DNA from: a bacterium
Lineage (GTDB): Bacteria; Atribacterota; Phoenicimicrobiia; Phoenicimicrobiales; Phoenicimicrobiaceae
Length of the DNA: 11,233 nucleotides
Direction: 5' to 3'
Assembly (NCBI GenBank): GCA_018819665.1
Contig: JAHJOY010000342.1
Location: 1 to 11,233 of the forward strand
Under the pieces are notes generated by a model. The model was not told where the DNA came from. It saw nothing but the letters and a program-made list of their open reading frames with translations, and did no database searches. Within the stretch, counting starts at the first letter, position 1. Every line of letters begins with the position of its first letter. The translations under genes and the position numbers were made by a program. Positions 1 to 6,368 of the stretch are shown here, in pieces.

Positions 1-638
1 ATATAGGAATATGTGGGAAGATAGGTTCCGGGAAAAGCATAATAGCCAGATTAATTTTAAGAATTATCGAACCCCAGAAGGGGAGAATATTTTATGATTC
101 TATAGATTATAGAAAGATAAAGATAGCAGCGGTAAGGGATAGCATAGGATATGTCCCTCAGGATTCTTTTCTTTTCTCAGACACCATAGAGGATAATGTC
201 AGGTTTGGTAAACCTGATGCAACTTTAGAGGAGATAGTGGAGGCCTGCAATGTTGCCTCAATAGATAAGAATATAATGGAATTAAAATATCGGTATAAAA
301 CACTTGTGGGAGAGAAGGGGGTAACCCTATCCGGGGGTCAAAAACAGAGGCTGTGTATTGCCCGGGCGATTATCAGAAGACCCCAAATACTTATTCTTGA
401 TGATGCCCTAAGTGCGGTGGATACCAATACCGAAAAGGAGATTATCCGGAATTTAGGAAATTATTCTAAAGGTATTACTACCATTGTAATATCACACCGC
501 ATTTCTTCCTTTATAAAAGCAGATAATATATTTGTTCTGGATAAGGGAAGAATTGAAAACAGCGGCACCCATCGAGAACTGATTAAAAAATCTGATATCT
601 ATAAAAGTATTTATAAAATTCAAAAATTGGAAGAATAA
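1..638 (+). CDS. ABC exporter half-transporter, ATPase domain only (5' partial); BmrC/LmrC-like degenerate-site subunit
   Basis: This is the C-terminal nucleotide-binding domain of an ABC exporter. Its membrane domain and start lie left of the window. The reading frame is open from base 3, so a GTG at 237 is not the start. Visible in order: Walker A GKIGSGKS (15-38), Q-loop YVPQDSFLF (about 150-176), consensus signature LSGGQ (327-341), Walker B with D-loop LILDDALSAVD (390-422) and H-loop His (495-497). The residue after the Walker B Asp is Asp (402-404), where the catalytic Glu normally sits. The stop is 2 nt before the next exporter gene. By family knowledge, Glu-to-Asp here marks the degenerate-site subunit of heterodimeric exporters such as TM287/288, LmrCD and BmrCD. 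The protein should sit in the inner membrane with its neighbour. The substrate (drug, lipid or peptide) cannot be read from this domain. Confidence 0.93.
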   Translation, partial: IGICGKIGSGKSIIARLILRIIEPQKGRIFYDSIDYRKIKIAAVRDSIGYVPQDSFLFSDTIEDNVRFGKPDATLEEIVEACNVASIDKNIMELKYRYKTLVGEKGVTLSGGQKQRLCIARAIIRRPQILILDDALSAVDTNTEKEIIRNLGNYSKGITTIVISHRISSFIKADNIFVLDKGRIENSGTHRELIKKSDIYKSIYKIQKLEE

Positions 639-640
639 AG

Positions 641-2698
641 ATGAAAGAAGAAAAATTATATTCTGGTCTGGACAGAAAGATATTTTCTAAATTATGGCAA
701 TATGGAAAGCCTTACGGTGGGAAGATTTTAATCATATTCGTTCTTATTCTGGCCATAAGCGGCATACAAATTGCTCTTCCCTTGATCACTAAAAATGTGG
801 TGGATAATTATATTGAAAGAAGTTATCTAAGGTTAATCCTTAATGATAGAACGGTTGAGATTACCGACCGATATATAGCCTACCGGGTTAGGTCTGATAA
901 CATTATTTTTATCCCCTCAAATCTGTTAAGTAAAGATGAATACCTGGAACTGCAGAAGGATTCGCTTATCCTGCCGGAAAAATATTTAATGATTAGAGAT
1001 GAAGAGGGGCTGGATAAGTTGAAGCAATATCAACTTAATATCGTCAAAACGGATAAAGGCAGTTTTATCCCTTATTCAGAAATGCAGAAGATATCTCCGG
1101 ATAATATTAAAACCCTAAGATATGATGATTTAAAAATGGTAAAATTATTTGCCCTCTTATATGTGGGGCTCCTTCTGGTATCTTTTGTTTTCAATTATTT
1201 TCAGGTAGTTATGATGGCTGTGGTCAGTGAAAGGGTGATGTATGACCTAAGGAGTAATCTGGTAAGACATCTAATGTCTCTTTCTCTGAACTTTTTTAAT
1301 AATAATCCCATAGGGAGACTGGTAACCAGGCTAACCAATGATGTTGATGCCTTAAGAGAAATGTTTACCGATGTCTTTGTTTATTCTGCTAAAGATTTTA
1401 TTATGGTAATAGGCATACTAATTGTTATATTTAGACTATCAACTCACTTAAGTCTGATAGTATTTATTCTTGTCCCCGTAATTGTTATTATGCTCTATTT
1501 TTTCCAGAGATACGCCCGGGAGGCCTACGGAAAAGTAAGAATTGCCCTGGCAAAAGTGAACAGTTTTTTATCAGAAGCAATATCTGGGGTTTTACTGATT
1601 CAGACTTTCAATCAAGAGGGCAGATCCGAGAGTGAATTTAATAAAATTAGTACAAATTATTATAATGCTGATATGCATCAACTGTTAATATTTTCTATAT
1701 TCAGGCCATTGATTGATGTTTTATCCTATTTTGCCCTGGGCACAATAATATATTTTGGGGGAAAAGGTGTATTGGCGGGAGAAATTTCCCTGGGAGTACT
1801 TATTGCTTTTATCTCTTATATCCATATGATTTTTAGGCCCATATTTGATTTTTCAGAAAGATATAATATATTACAATCAGCCATGGCTTCATCGGAACGA
1901 ATATTCCTGCTTTTTGAGGAGGATGACAAAATACATTCTCCTAAGGGTCCTAAATATCCTGCTGGAATAGAAGGAAGAATAGAATTCAGAAATGTATCTT
2001 TTGAATATAAAGAAGGGGAAAAGGTTATCGACAAGGTGTCTTTTGTAGTTGAACCGAATGAATCGGTTGCTTTTGTGGGGGCGACCGGAGCAGGGAAAAC
2101 AACCCTAATTAATCTTCTTTTAAGATTCTATGACCCTACCGAAGGGGAGATTTTAATTGGCGGAATTAACATAAAAGAGATGGATTTAAAAGTTTTAAGA
2201 AACTATTTCGGATTAGTTCTGCAGGATGTTTTTATGTTTGCCGGAGATATTAAATATAATATTATCCTTAACAATGAGGTAGAGGATAATAAGATGATTG
2301 AATATGCAAAATATGTTAATGCCCATAATTTTATTAGTAAATTAAAGAAAAAATATGGGAATATTGTTTCAGAGGGGGGTTCAAATCTTTCTACCGGACA
2401 GAGGCAGCTCATCGCCTTTGCTCGGGCACTGGCCAAAGAACCCAGGATACTCATTCTTGATGAGGCCACCAGCAGTATAGACAGTGAAACTGAATATCTT
2501 ATCCAGGATGCCATAAAGAAGATTATGAAAGGCAGAAGCAGTATCGCCATCGCCCATCGCTTGTCTACCATTCAGGATGTTGATAGAATATATGTTATGA
2601 GTAAAGGTAAAATTGTAGAGAGCGGCTCCCACTCCCAATTACTCTCCCAAAAGGGCTACTACTTCGAACTATACAAATTCCAATATCTAAAAACCTGA
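641..2698 (+). CDS. Heterodimeric ABC exporter, second subunit with extracellular insert (BmrD/YheH-like)
   Basis: A full half-transporter of 685 aa, with an ABC membrane domain followed by an ATPase domain. TM1 lies near residues 28-48 and TM2 near 168-192. They are separated by about 110 mostly polar residues instead of a short loop, resembling the extracellular domain of BmrD (673 aa from memory). Further membrane segments run to about residue 400. The ATPase has an A-loop Tyr456, Walker A GATGAGKT (480-487), Q528, signature LSTGQ (583-587, Thr for the first Gly), Walker B ILILDE with catalytic Glu608, and His639. The intact Glu and altered signature complement the upstream subunit, so one site of the dimer is competent and one degenerate. 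The ATG follows the upstream stop by 2 nt, with GGAAGAA at 629-635 as ribosome binding site. The function is probably multidrug or lipid export; the substrate is unknown. Confidence 0.93.
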   Translation: MKEEKLYSGLDRKIFSKLWQYGKPYGGKILIIFVLILAISGIQIALPLITKNVVDNYIERSYLRLILNDRTVEITDRYIAYRVRSDNIIFIPSNLLSKDEYLELQKDSLILPEKYLMIRDEEGLDKLKQYQLNIVKTDKGSFIPYSEMQKISPDNIKTLRYDDLKMVKLFALLYVGLLLVSFVFNYFQVVMMAVVSERVMYDLRSNLVRHLMSLSLNFFNNNPIGRLVTRLTNDVDALREMFTDVFVYSAKDFIMVIGILIVIFRLSTHLSLIVFILVPVIVIMLYFFQRYAREAYGKVRIALAKVNSFLSEAISGVLLIQTFNQEGRSESEFNKISTNYYNADMHQLLIFSIFRPLIDVLSYFALGTIIYFGGKGVLAGEISLGVLIAFISYIHMIFRPIFDFSERYNILQSAMASSERIFLLFEEDDKIHSPKGPKYPAGIEGRIEFRNVSFEYKEGEKVIDKVSFVVEPNESVAFVGATGAGKTTLINLLLRFYDPTEGEILIGGINIKEMDLKVLRNYFGLVLQDVFMFAGDIKYNIILNNEVEDNKMIEYAKYVNAHNFISKLKKKYGNIVSEGGSNLSTGQRQLIAFARALAKEPRILILDEATSSIDSETEYLIQDAIKKIMKGRSSIAIAHRLSTIQDVDRIYVMSKGKIVESGSHSQLLSQKGYYFELYKFQYLKT

Positions 2699-2728
2699 CA
2701 GGGGATCAACGGGAAGGGTGACAGGGGA
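2696..2728 (+). repeat. 10-bp direct repeat, stop codon inside a partial REP-like copy
   Basis: TGACAGGGGA occurs at 2696-2705 and again at 2719-2728, 23 bp apart. The second copy is the left arm of the full hairpin repeat. The first copy begins with the TGA stop of the exporter gene. It may be a decayed half-copy of the same repeat. Confidence 0.7.
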
Positions 2729-2747
2729 CGGTCCTTTGTCACCTTTT
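2717..2747 (+). repeat. REP-like hairpin repeat, copy 1 (RAYT-associated)
   Basis: A 27-bp imperfect palindrome (2717-2743) followed by TTTT. The outer arms GGTGACA (2717-2723) and TGTCACC (2737-2743) pair perfectly. On the + strand the inner bases add two G-T wobbles, two G-C pairs and one A-T pair around a CGG loop, giving a stem of about 12 bp. The whole 31 bp recur as an exact reverse complement at 6320-6350. It lies 18 nt after the exporter stop and about 70 nt before a Y1 transposase, the expected position of a REP element recognised by its linked RAYT. Similar GTGACAGGGGACGG-type hairpins occur, to my recollection, in several Firmicutes genomes; I could not search for them. Confidence 0.85.
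2717..2747 (+). terminator. Possible Rho-independent terminator formed by REP-like copy 1
   Basis: The + strand hairpin (about 12-bp stem, 3-nt loop) is followed directly by four T residues, 18 nt after the exporter stop codon. This could end the exporter transcript. The T-run is short and the next base is A, so termination may be partial. The inverted copy at 6320-6350 has its T-run on the other strand and would not terminate + strand transcription in the same way. Confidence 0.45.
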
Positions 2748-2765
2748 ATAAAAATATGTTATATT
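2736..2765 (+). promoter_or_regulatory. Candidate sigma-70-type promoter for the transposase gene
   Basis: TTGTCA (2736-2741, one mismatch to TTGACA) and TATATT (2760-2765, one mismatch to TATAAT) are 18 bp apart, upstream of the transposase TTG start. The -35 hexamer lies inside the right arm of the REP-like hairpin. Surrounding DNA is AT-rich, so chance -10 matches are likely; this is a candidate only. Confidence 0.35.
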
Positions 2766-2813
2766 GCTAATTATTACATATCACAATGAAAAATTTTAAG
2801 GGGGGGAAGTTTT

Positions 2814-3614
2814 TTGCCCAGACAAAGAAGAAAAATAGGACTAAGCAAAATATACCATGTAATAGCCAGGGGAAATGAAAGAAAGGATATATTTCTTGAC
2901 GACGAAGACAAGAATAAATTTATCCAAATTATTATCAATAAAAAGAATAAAAATGAATACATCCTTTACGCATATTGTTTGATGAATAACCATTTACATT
3001 TGTTACTTAAGGAACAAGAAGATGGTATTTCCAGGATAATGAGAAGGATCAATACTGCTTATGCTTATTATTTCAACAAGAAATATAATAGAGTTGGGCA
3101 TGTTTTTCAGAATAGGTTTAAAAGCGAACCAGTGGAAAATGATCGTTATCTAATATCATTAATACGATATATCCATAATAACCCGGTTAAGGCTAAAATA
3201 GCAAATCAACCCCATCAATATAAATGGAGCAGTTATTCACTTTATTTAAAAGAGCAAAAATGTATAATAGATAAAGAGGAGATTTTAAATCTCTTTTCTC
3301 TTAATAAACCAAAAGCAATTCGTTTATTTAATGAATTTTGCCGCCAACAAAACAATGATACCTTTATGGATTATCAAGAAGTCTTTAAAGAAGCCAAGGA
3401 AATTACTAGTGTTGAAAAAACTAAAGAGTATACATCAAGATATTTAAAAGAAAAAGGTTTACAAATAGAATCTTTAAAAGATAAAATAAACAAAGAATAT
3501 AGAGATAAGTTAATAATAGAATTAATAGAAAAGACAAATCTTTCATACAGAGAAATAGCAAACATTTTAGGATTTAGTCGAAGAGTTGTAGAAAAGAGGG
3601 TTAACAAAAAATGA
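2814..3614 (+). CDS. REP-associated tyrosine transposase (RAYT), Y1/HUH family, with C-terminal helix-turn-helix
   Basis: A 266-aa IS200-like Y1 transposase (Y1_Tnp fold) that would nick and rejoin single-stranded DNA at hairpin ends. The N-terminus has the RAYT-type signature IYHVIARGNERKDIF (13-27). The metal-binding HUH motif is His60-Leu-His62. The likely nucleophile is Tyr119 in RYIHNNPVKA. Residues about 232-264 (SYREIANILGFSRRVVEKRV) form a predicted helix-turn-helix not found in minimal IS200 transposases. The start is TTG at 2814, with a strong G-rich ribosome binding site (2799-2809); the ATG at 2786 is out of frame. The gene looks more AT-rich than its neighbours, suggesting transfer. 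Its last codons overlap the start of the molybdoenzyme gene. It appears intact, and its probable DNA substrate is the hairpin repeat just upstream and at 6324-6350. Confidence 0.92.
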   Translation: MPRQRRKIGLSKIYHVIARGNERKDIFLDDEDKNKFIQIIINKKNKNEYILYAYCLMNNHLHLLLKEQEDGISRIMRRINTAYAYYFNKKYNRVGHVFQNRFKSEPVENDRYLISLIRYIHNNPVKAKIANQPHQYKWSSYSLYLKEQKCIIDKEEILNLFSLNKPKAIRLFNEFCRQQNNDTFMDYQEVFKEAKEITSVEKTKEYTSRYLKEKGLQIESLKDKINKEYRDKLIIELIEKTNLSYREIANILGFSRRVVEKRVNKK

Positions 3615-5641
3615 CAAAGAACTATCCCCTGGCGTTTTTTACGGTGTGCCCCAAGGATTGTTTTGGTTCCTGTTCGTTAGAGGTGGAGGTAGAAAGAGGG
3701 AAAGTCGTAAAAGTTAGAGGGAATCGCAATAGTCCGGTTAATCAGGGCAGGATATGCATTAAAGGGAAAAACTATCCAAATATGGTCTACGGCCCAGAAA
3801 GATTATTATATCCCCTGCAGAGAATTGGCAAGCGAGGTAAGGGTGAATTTAAAAGAATTAGCTGGGAGCAGGCTTTAGATACAATTTATGAAAAGCTTAA
3901 AAATTTAAAAGAGCAGCATGGACCGGAGTCGGTTTTATATTATAATAGATTTGCCAATTTGGGTGTGGTGAAAAACTGTGCTTATGGTTTCTGGTATCAG
4001 TTTGGCGGTTTTACTTCTACTTACGGTGGACTGTGTGATTCTGCTGCCCAGGAAGCAATCAACTTGACTTATGGAGAAGTAAAACATAATAAGATTTCTG
4101 ACCTGGAAAACTCAAAATTAATAATATTATGGGGCTCAAACCCTGCCTATACCAATATTCATATAATGCATTATATAAATAGGGCGGTAGATAAGGGAGC
4201 AGAATTAATCACTATTGATATAAGAGAAAATGAGTCGGGTGCCAAAAGCCATTTATATTTAAATCCCCGGCCGGGGACTGATGGATGTCTTGCCCTGGGG
4301 ATAGCTAACCAGCTTATTGAAGATAAATTAATAGACCATAATTTTATTAACCAACATACTTTTGGTTTTACTAAGTTTAAAGAATTAGTGAAAAATTACC
4401 CTTTAGATAAAGTTTCTGATACAACCGAAATTCCTCTACATAAAATTGAAACTATGATAGGTTTTATAAAAAACGCTCCCGAGTACGCCCTTATCTGCGG
4501 AATGGGTGTCCAAAGATATACCAATGGGGGCCAGACTATAAGAGCCATATCTCTTCTGCCGGTATTAACTGGAAGTATCGGTAAAAAGGGTTGTGGTTTT
4601 TACTTTAGTGATAGGCAGGCACCTGAATTAAATTGGCCTTTTTCTCCTCCCAAACCCAAGAGGATTCGTAATTCAATTCCAGTAGCAAAACTTGCAAGCG
4701 AACTGAATAATCAAGTCGACCCTCTGGTGAAAGCTGTTTGGATTGAGCAGGCCAATCCTATGACCAGCAATCCGAGCATTAATATACTTGCCCGGGCGAT
4801 GAATAAATTGGATTTAATCGTGGTTGCCGATCTTTTTTTAACCGATACCGCCAGAATGGCAGATATTATCTTGCCAGCAACTTCGATGTTTGAGTACTAT
4901 GATTTGATCACCGGGTATGGTCATTCTTATATTCAACTACAACAAAAATTAATTGAGTCACCAGGTGAATGTAAACACGAAAGTGAGATATACCGACTGT
5001 TAGGTAAAAAATTTGGTTTTAATTTAGACTATTTACCGGAAAATAATTTAAGTACTATAGAAAAAATAATCAGTAGTTCTAATTTGAATACCGATGTCGA
5101 TGAATTGAAAGAAAAACCCTATCTTCATCCCAGTTATCAAGAGATAGCTTTTGGTGATTTAAAATTTAACACTCCTATCCAAAAAGTGGAATTTTTCAGC
5201 CAGAGAATGAGAGATAGATGGGGAGAAGACCCCCTCCCGGCATATAGCGAGCCGGTAGAAAATAAATATAGTTCCCCAAATATTTATTATAAATATCCTT
5301 TATCTTTGATAAGCAGCCATGCATACAATAAAATGAATTCCCAATTTTCAGATATATCTATTTTAAAAGAAGAACCTTTTGTCTGGGTTAATCCCTATGA
5401 TGCAGCTAAAAGAGGAATCAATAAAAACGATAGAGTAAAAATGTATAATGGGAGAGGTAGTTTAATTTTAAAGGCCATCATTACCAAAAAAGTCACCCCG
5501 GGAATTGTGCATACTTATTTTGGCTGGTGGGGTGGAGTACACCAAGCCAACCTCAATAAACTCACTGGAGAATATATAAGTGATATAGGGCATGGAACAG
5601 CTTTTCATAATTGTTTGGTTGAAATTCAAAAAGTAAAATAA
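3611..5641 (+). CDS. Molybdopterin-dependent oxidoreductase with N-terminal [4Fe-4S] site, cytoplasmic
   Basis: A 676-aa member of the DMSO reductase superfamily. The N-terminal cluster ligands are Cys13, Cys17, Cys21 and Cys49, followed by Lys51, a position often linked to electron transfer. Bis-MGD contacts are suggested by WGSNPA (174-179), NPRPGTDG (218-225), NPMTSNPS (382-389) and the TARMADIILPATSMFEYYD stretch (about 413-431). The C-terminal dinucleotide-binding domain spans about 562-672. In GGLCDSAAQEA, Cys142 falls where the Ser ligand of TorA/BisC enzymes (YSTGAAQ) lies, so Cys142 may ligate the metal; this alignment was made by eye. No Tat signal precedes the cysteines, so it should be cytoplasmic. 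No electron-transfer or membrane-anchor subunit lies nearby. AGAGGG (3595-3600) is the ribosome binding site. The substrate is unknown; a Mo versus W cofactor cannot be told. Confidence 0.9.
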   Translation: MTKNYPLAFFTVCPKDCFGSCSLEVEVERGKVVKVRGNRNSPVNQGRICIKGKNYPNMVYGPERLLYPLQRIGKRGKGEFKRISWEQALDTIYEKLKNLKEQHGPESVLYYNRFANLGVVKNCAYGFWYQFGGFTSTYGGLCDSAAQEAINLTYGEVKHNKISDLENSKLIILWGSNPAYTNIHIMHYINRAVDKGAELITIDIRENESGAKSHLYLNPRPGTDGCLALGIANQLIEDKLIDHNFINQHTFGFTKFKELVKNYPLDKVSDTTEIPLHKIETMIGFIKNAPEYALICGMGVQRYTNGGQTIRAISLLPVLTGSIGKKGCGFYFSDRQAPELNWPFSPPKPKRIRNSIPVAKLASELNNQVDPLVKAVWIEQANPMTSNPSINILARAMNKLDLIVVADLFLTDTARMADIILPATSMFEYYDLITGYGHSYIQLQQKLIESPGECKHESEIYRLLGKKFGFNLDYLPENNLSTIEKIISSSNLNTDVDELKEKPYLHPSYQEIAFGDLKFNTPIQKVEFFSQRMRDRWGEDPLPAYSEPVENKYSSPNIYYKYPLSLISSHAYNKMNSQFSDISILKEEPFVWVNPYDAAKRGINKNDRVKMYNGRGSLILKAIITKKVTPGIVHTYFGWWGGVHQANLNKLTGEYISDIGHGTAFHNCLVEIQKVK

Positions 5642-5708
5642 AATTAAAAAACAGAGTAACGTAAAAATTTGGTCTATTATCATTCATGATTCGGTCTGGA
5701 GGAAGTAA

Positions 5709-6257
5709 ATGAAATTTTTAGAATTAGTGAAGACAAGACAAAGTGTGAGAAAATATTTAGATAAACCTGTTGAGCGGGAGAAGATTGAGGGGTGTTTGGA
5801 GGCGGCGCGGCTTGCTCCCTCAGCCAGCAACTCTCAACCCTGGAATTTTATTGTGATAGATGACCCAAAACTAAAGGAAGCGGTAGCTAGAAAAACTTTT
5901 GATAGAGTGATATCTTTTAATCGATTTTCTTTGCAAGCACCTGTCTTAATCATATTAATTTCGGAAAGATCAGGCTTTTTAAACAAAGTTGCAGAAGCAA
6001 TCAAAGATAAACAATTTAGCCTTATTGATATCGGAATTGCTGCTGAACATTTTTGCCTTCAGGCTACAGAAGAAGGACTGGGTACCTGTATTTTGGGATG
6101 GTTCAACGAAAAGGGAGTGAAGAAGCTGCTTAATATTTCCCCGTCAAAAAGAGTCGAGCTTATTATAACAGTAGGTTATCCCGAGTCGACAATAATACGC
6201 CCCAAAAAACGGAAGCCAATGAATCAAATCAGAAGTTACAATAGTTACAGGTTATAG
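5709..6257 (+). CDS. Nitroreductase-family FMN-dependent oxidoreductase
   Basis: A 182-aa protein, short but normal for the compact nitroreductase subfamily, which uses FMN and NAD(P)H as a homodimer. The flavin-phosphate motif TRQSVRKY (9-16) is at the N-terminus, followed by the APSASNSQPW loop (36-45). GLGTCILGWF (123-132) is the usual re-face FMN loop, and a basic RPKKRKP tail motif (164-170) is near the end. GGAGGAAG (5698-5705) gives a good ribosome binding site. It follows the molybdoenzyme by 67 nt, in which TATTAT (5675-5680) is a possible -10 without a convincing -35, so read-through from upstream is likely. The true substrate (nitroaromatic, quinone or flavin) cannot be deduced. 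The pairing suggests, but does not show, a shared redox role with the molybdoenzyme. Confidence 0.9.
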   Translation: MKFLELVKTRQSVRKYLDKPVEREKIEGCLEAARLAPSASNSQPWNFIVIDDPKLKEAVARKTFDRVISFNRFSLQAPVLIILISERSGFLNKVAEAIKDKQFSLIDIGIAAEHFCLQATEEGLGTCILGWFNEKGVKKLLNISPSKRVELIITVGYPESTIIRPKKRKPMNQIRSYNSYRL

Positions 6258-6319
6258 AAATGAAAAAGACCAATGCTTCCAGAATTTTTAGGCGAACATC
6301 TTGGGGGAAGGGTAGAATA

Positions 6320-6350
6320 AAAAGGTGACAAAGGACCGTCCCCTGTCACC
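6320..6350 (-). repeat. REP-like hairpin repeat, copy 2 (inverted)
   Basis: An exact 31-bp reverse complement of 2717-2747. The palindromic core is 6324-6350, with arms GGTGACA (6324-6330) and TGTCACC (6344-6350). Because it is inverted, the + strand form has A-C mismatches where copy 1 has G-T wobbles, so the stronger hairpin forms on the - strand. It ends 18 nt before the start of the AddB-like gene and would lie in its mRNA leader. The rest of the 6258-6368 gap shows no gene or clear terminator. Confidence 0.85.
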
Positions 6351-6368
6351 AAAGAGAGAGTAATATTT

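Noticed and set aside
237..638. GTG at 237 as the start of a short ATPase gene
   Set aside because: The frame is open to the left edge and encodes Walker A and the Q-loop, so the gene begins outside the window.
2203..2638. Long - strand ORFs opposite the exporter ATPase domain
   Set aside because: They are antisense shadows of a conserved, motif-bearing gene and lack family features of their own.
5679..5690. Short palindrome ATCAT-TC-ATGAT between the molybdoenzyme and nitroreductase genes
   Set aside because: The 5-bp AT-rich stem without a T-run is too weak for a terminator and too short to call an operator.
6305..6313. GGGAAGGGT shared with 2711-2719 in the same orientation, near each repeat copy
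   Set aside because: It is on the same strand while the repeats are inverted, so it does not extend them; a purine-rich 9-mer can recur by chance.
6260..6328. A 22-codon ORF (ATG to TGA) running from after the nitroreductase into the repeat
   Set aside because: It has no clear ribosome binding site, is very basic, resembles nothing known and ends inside the repeat; it is more likely chance.
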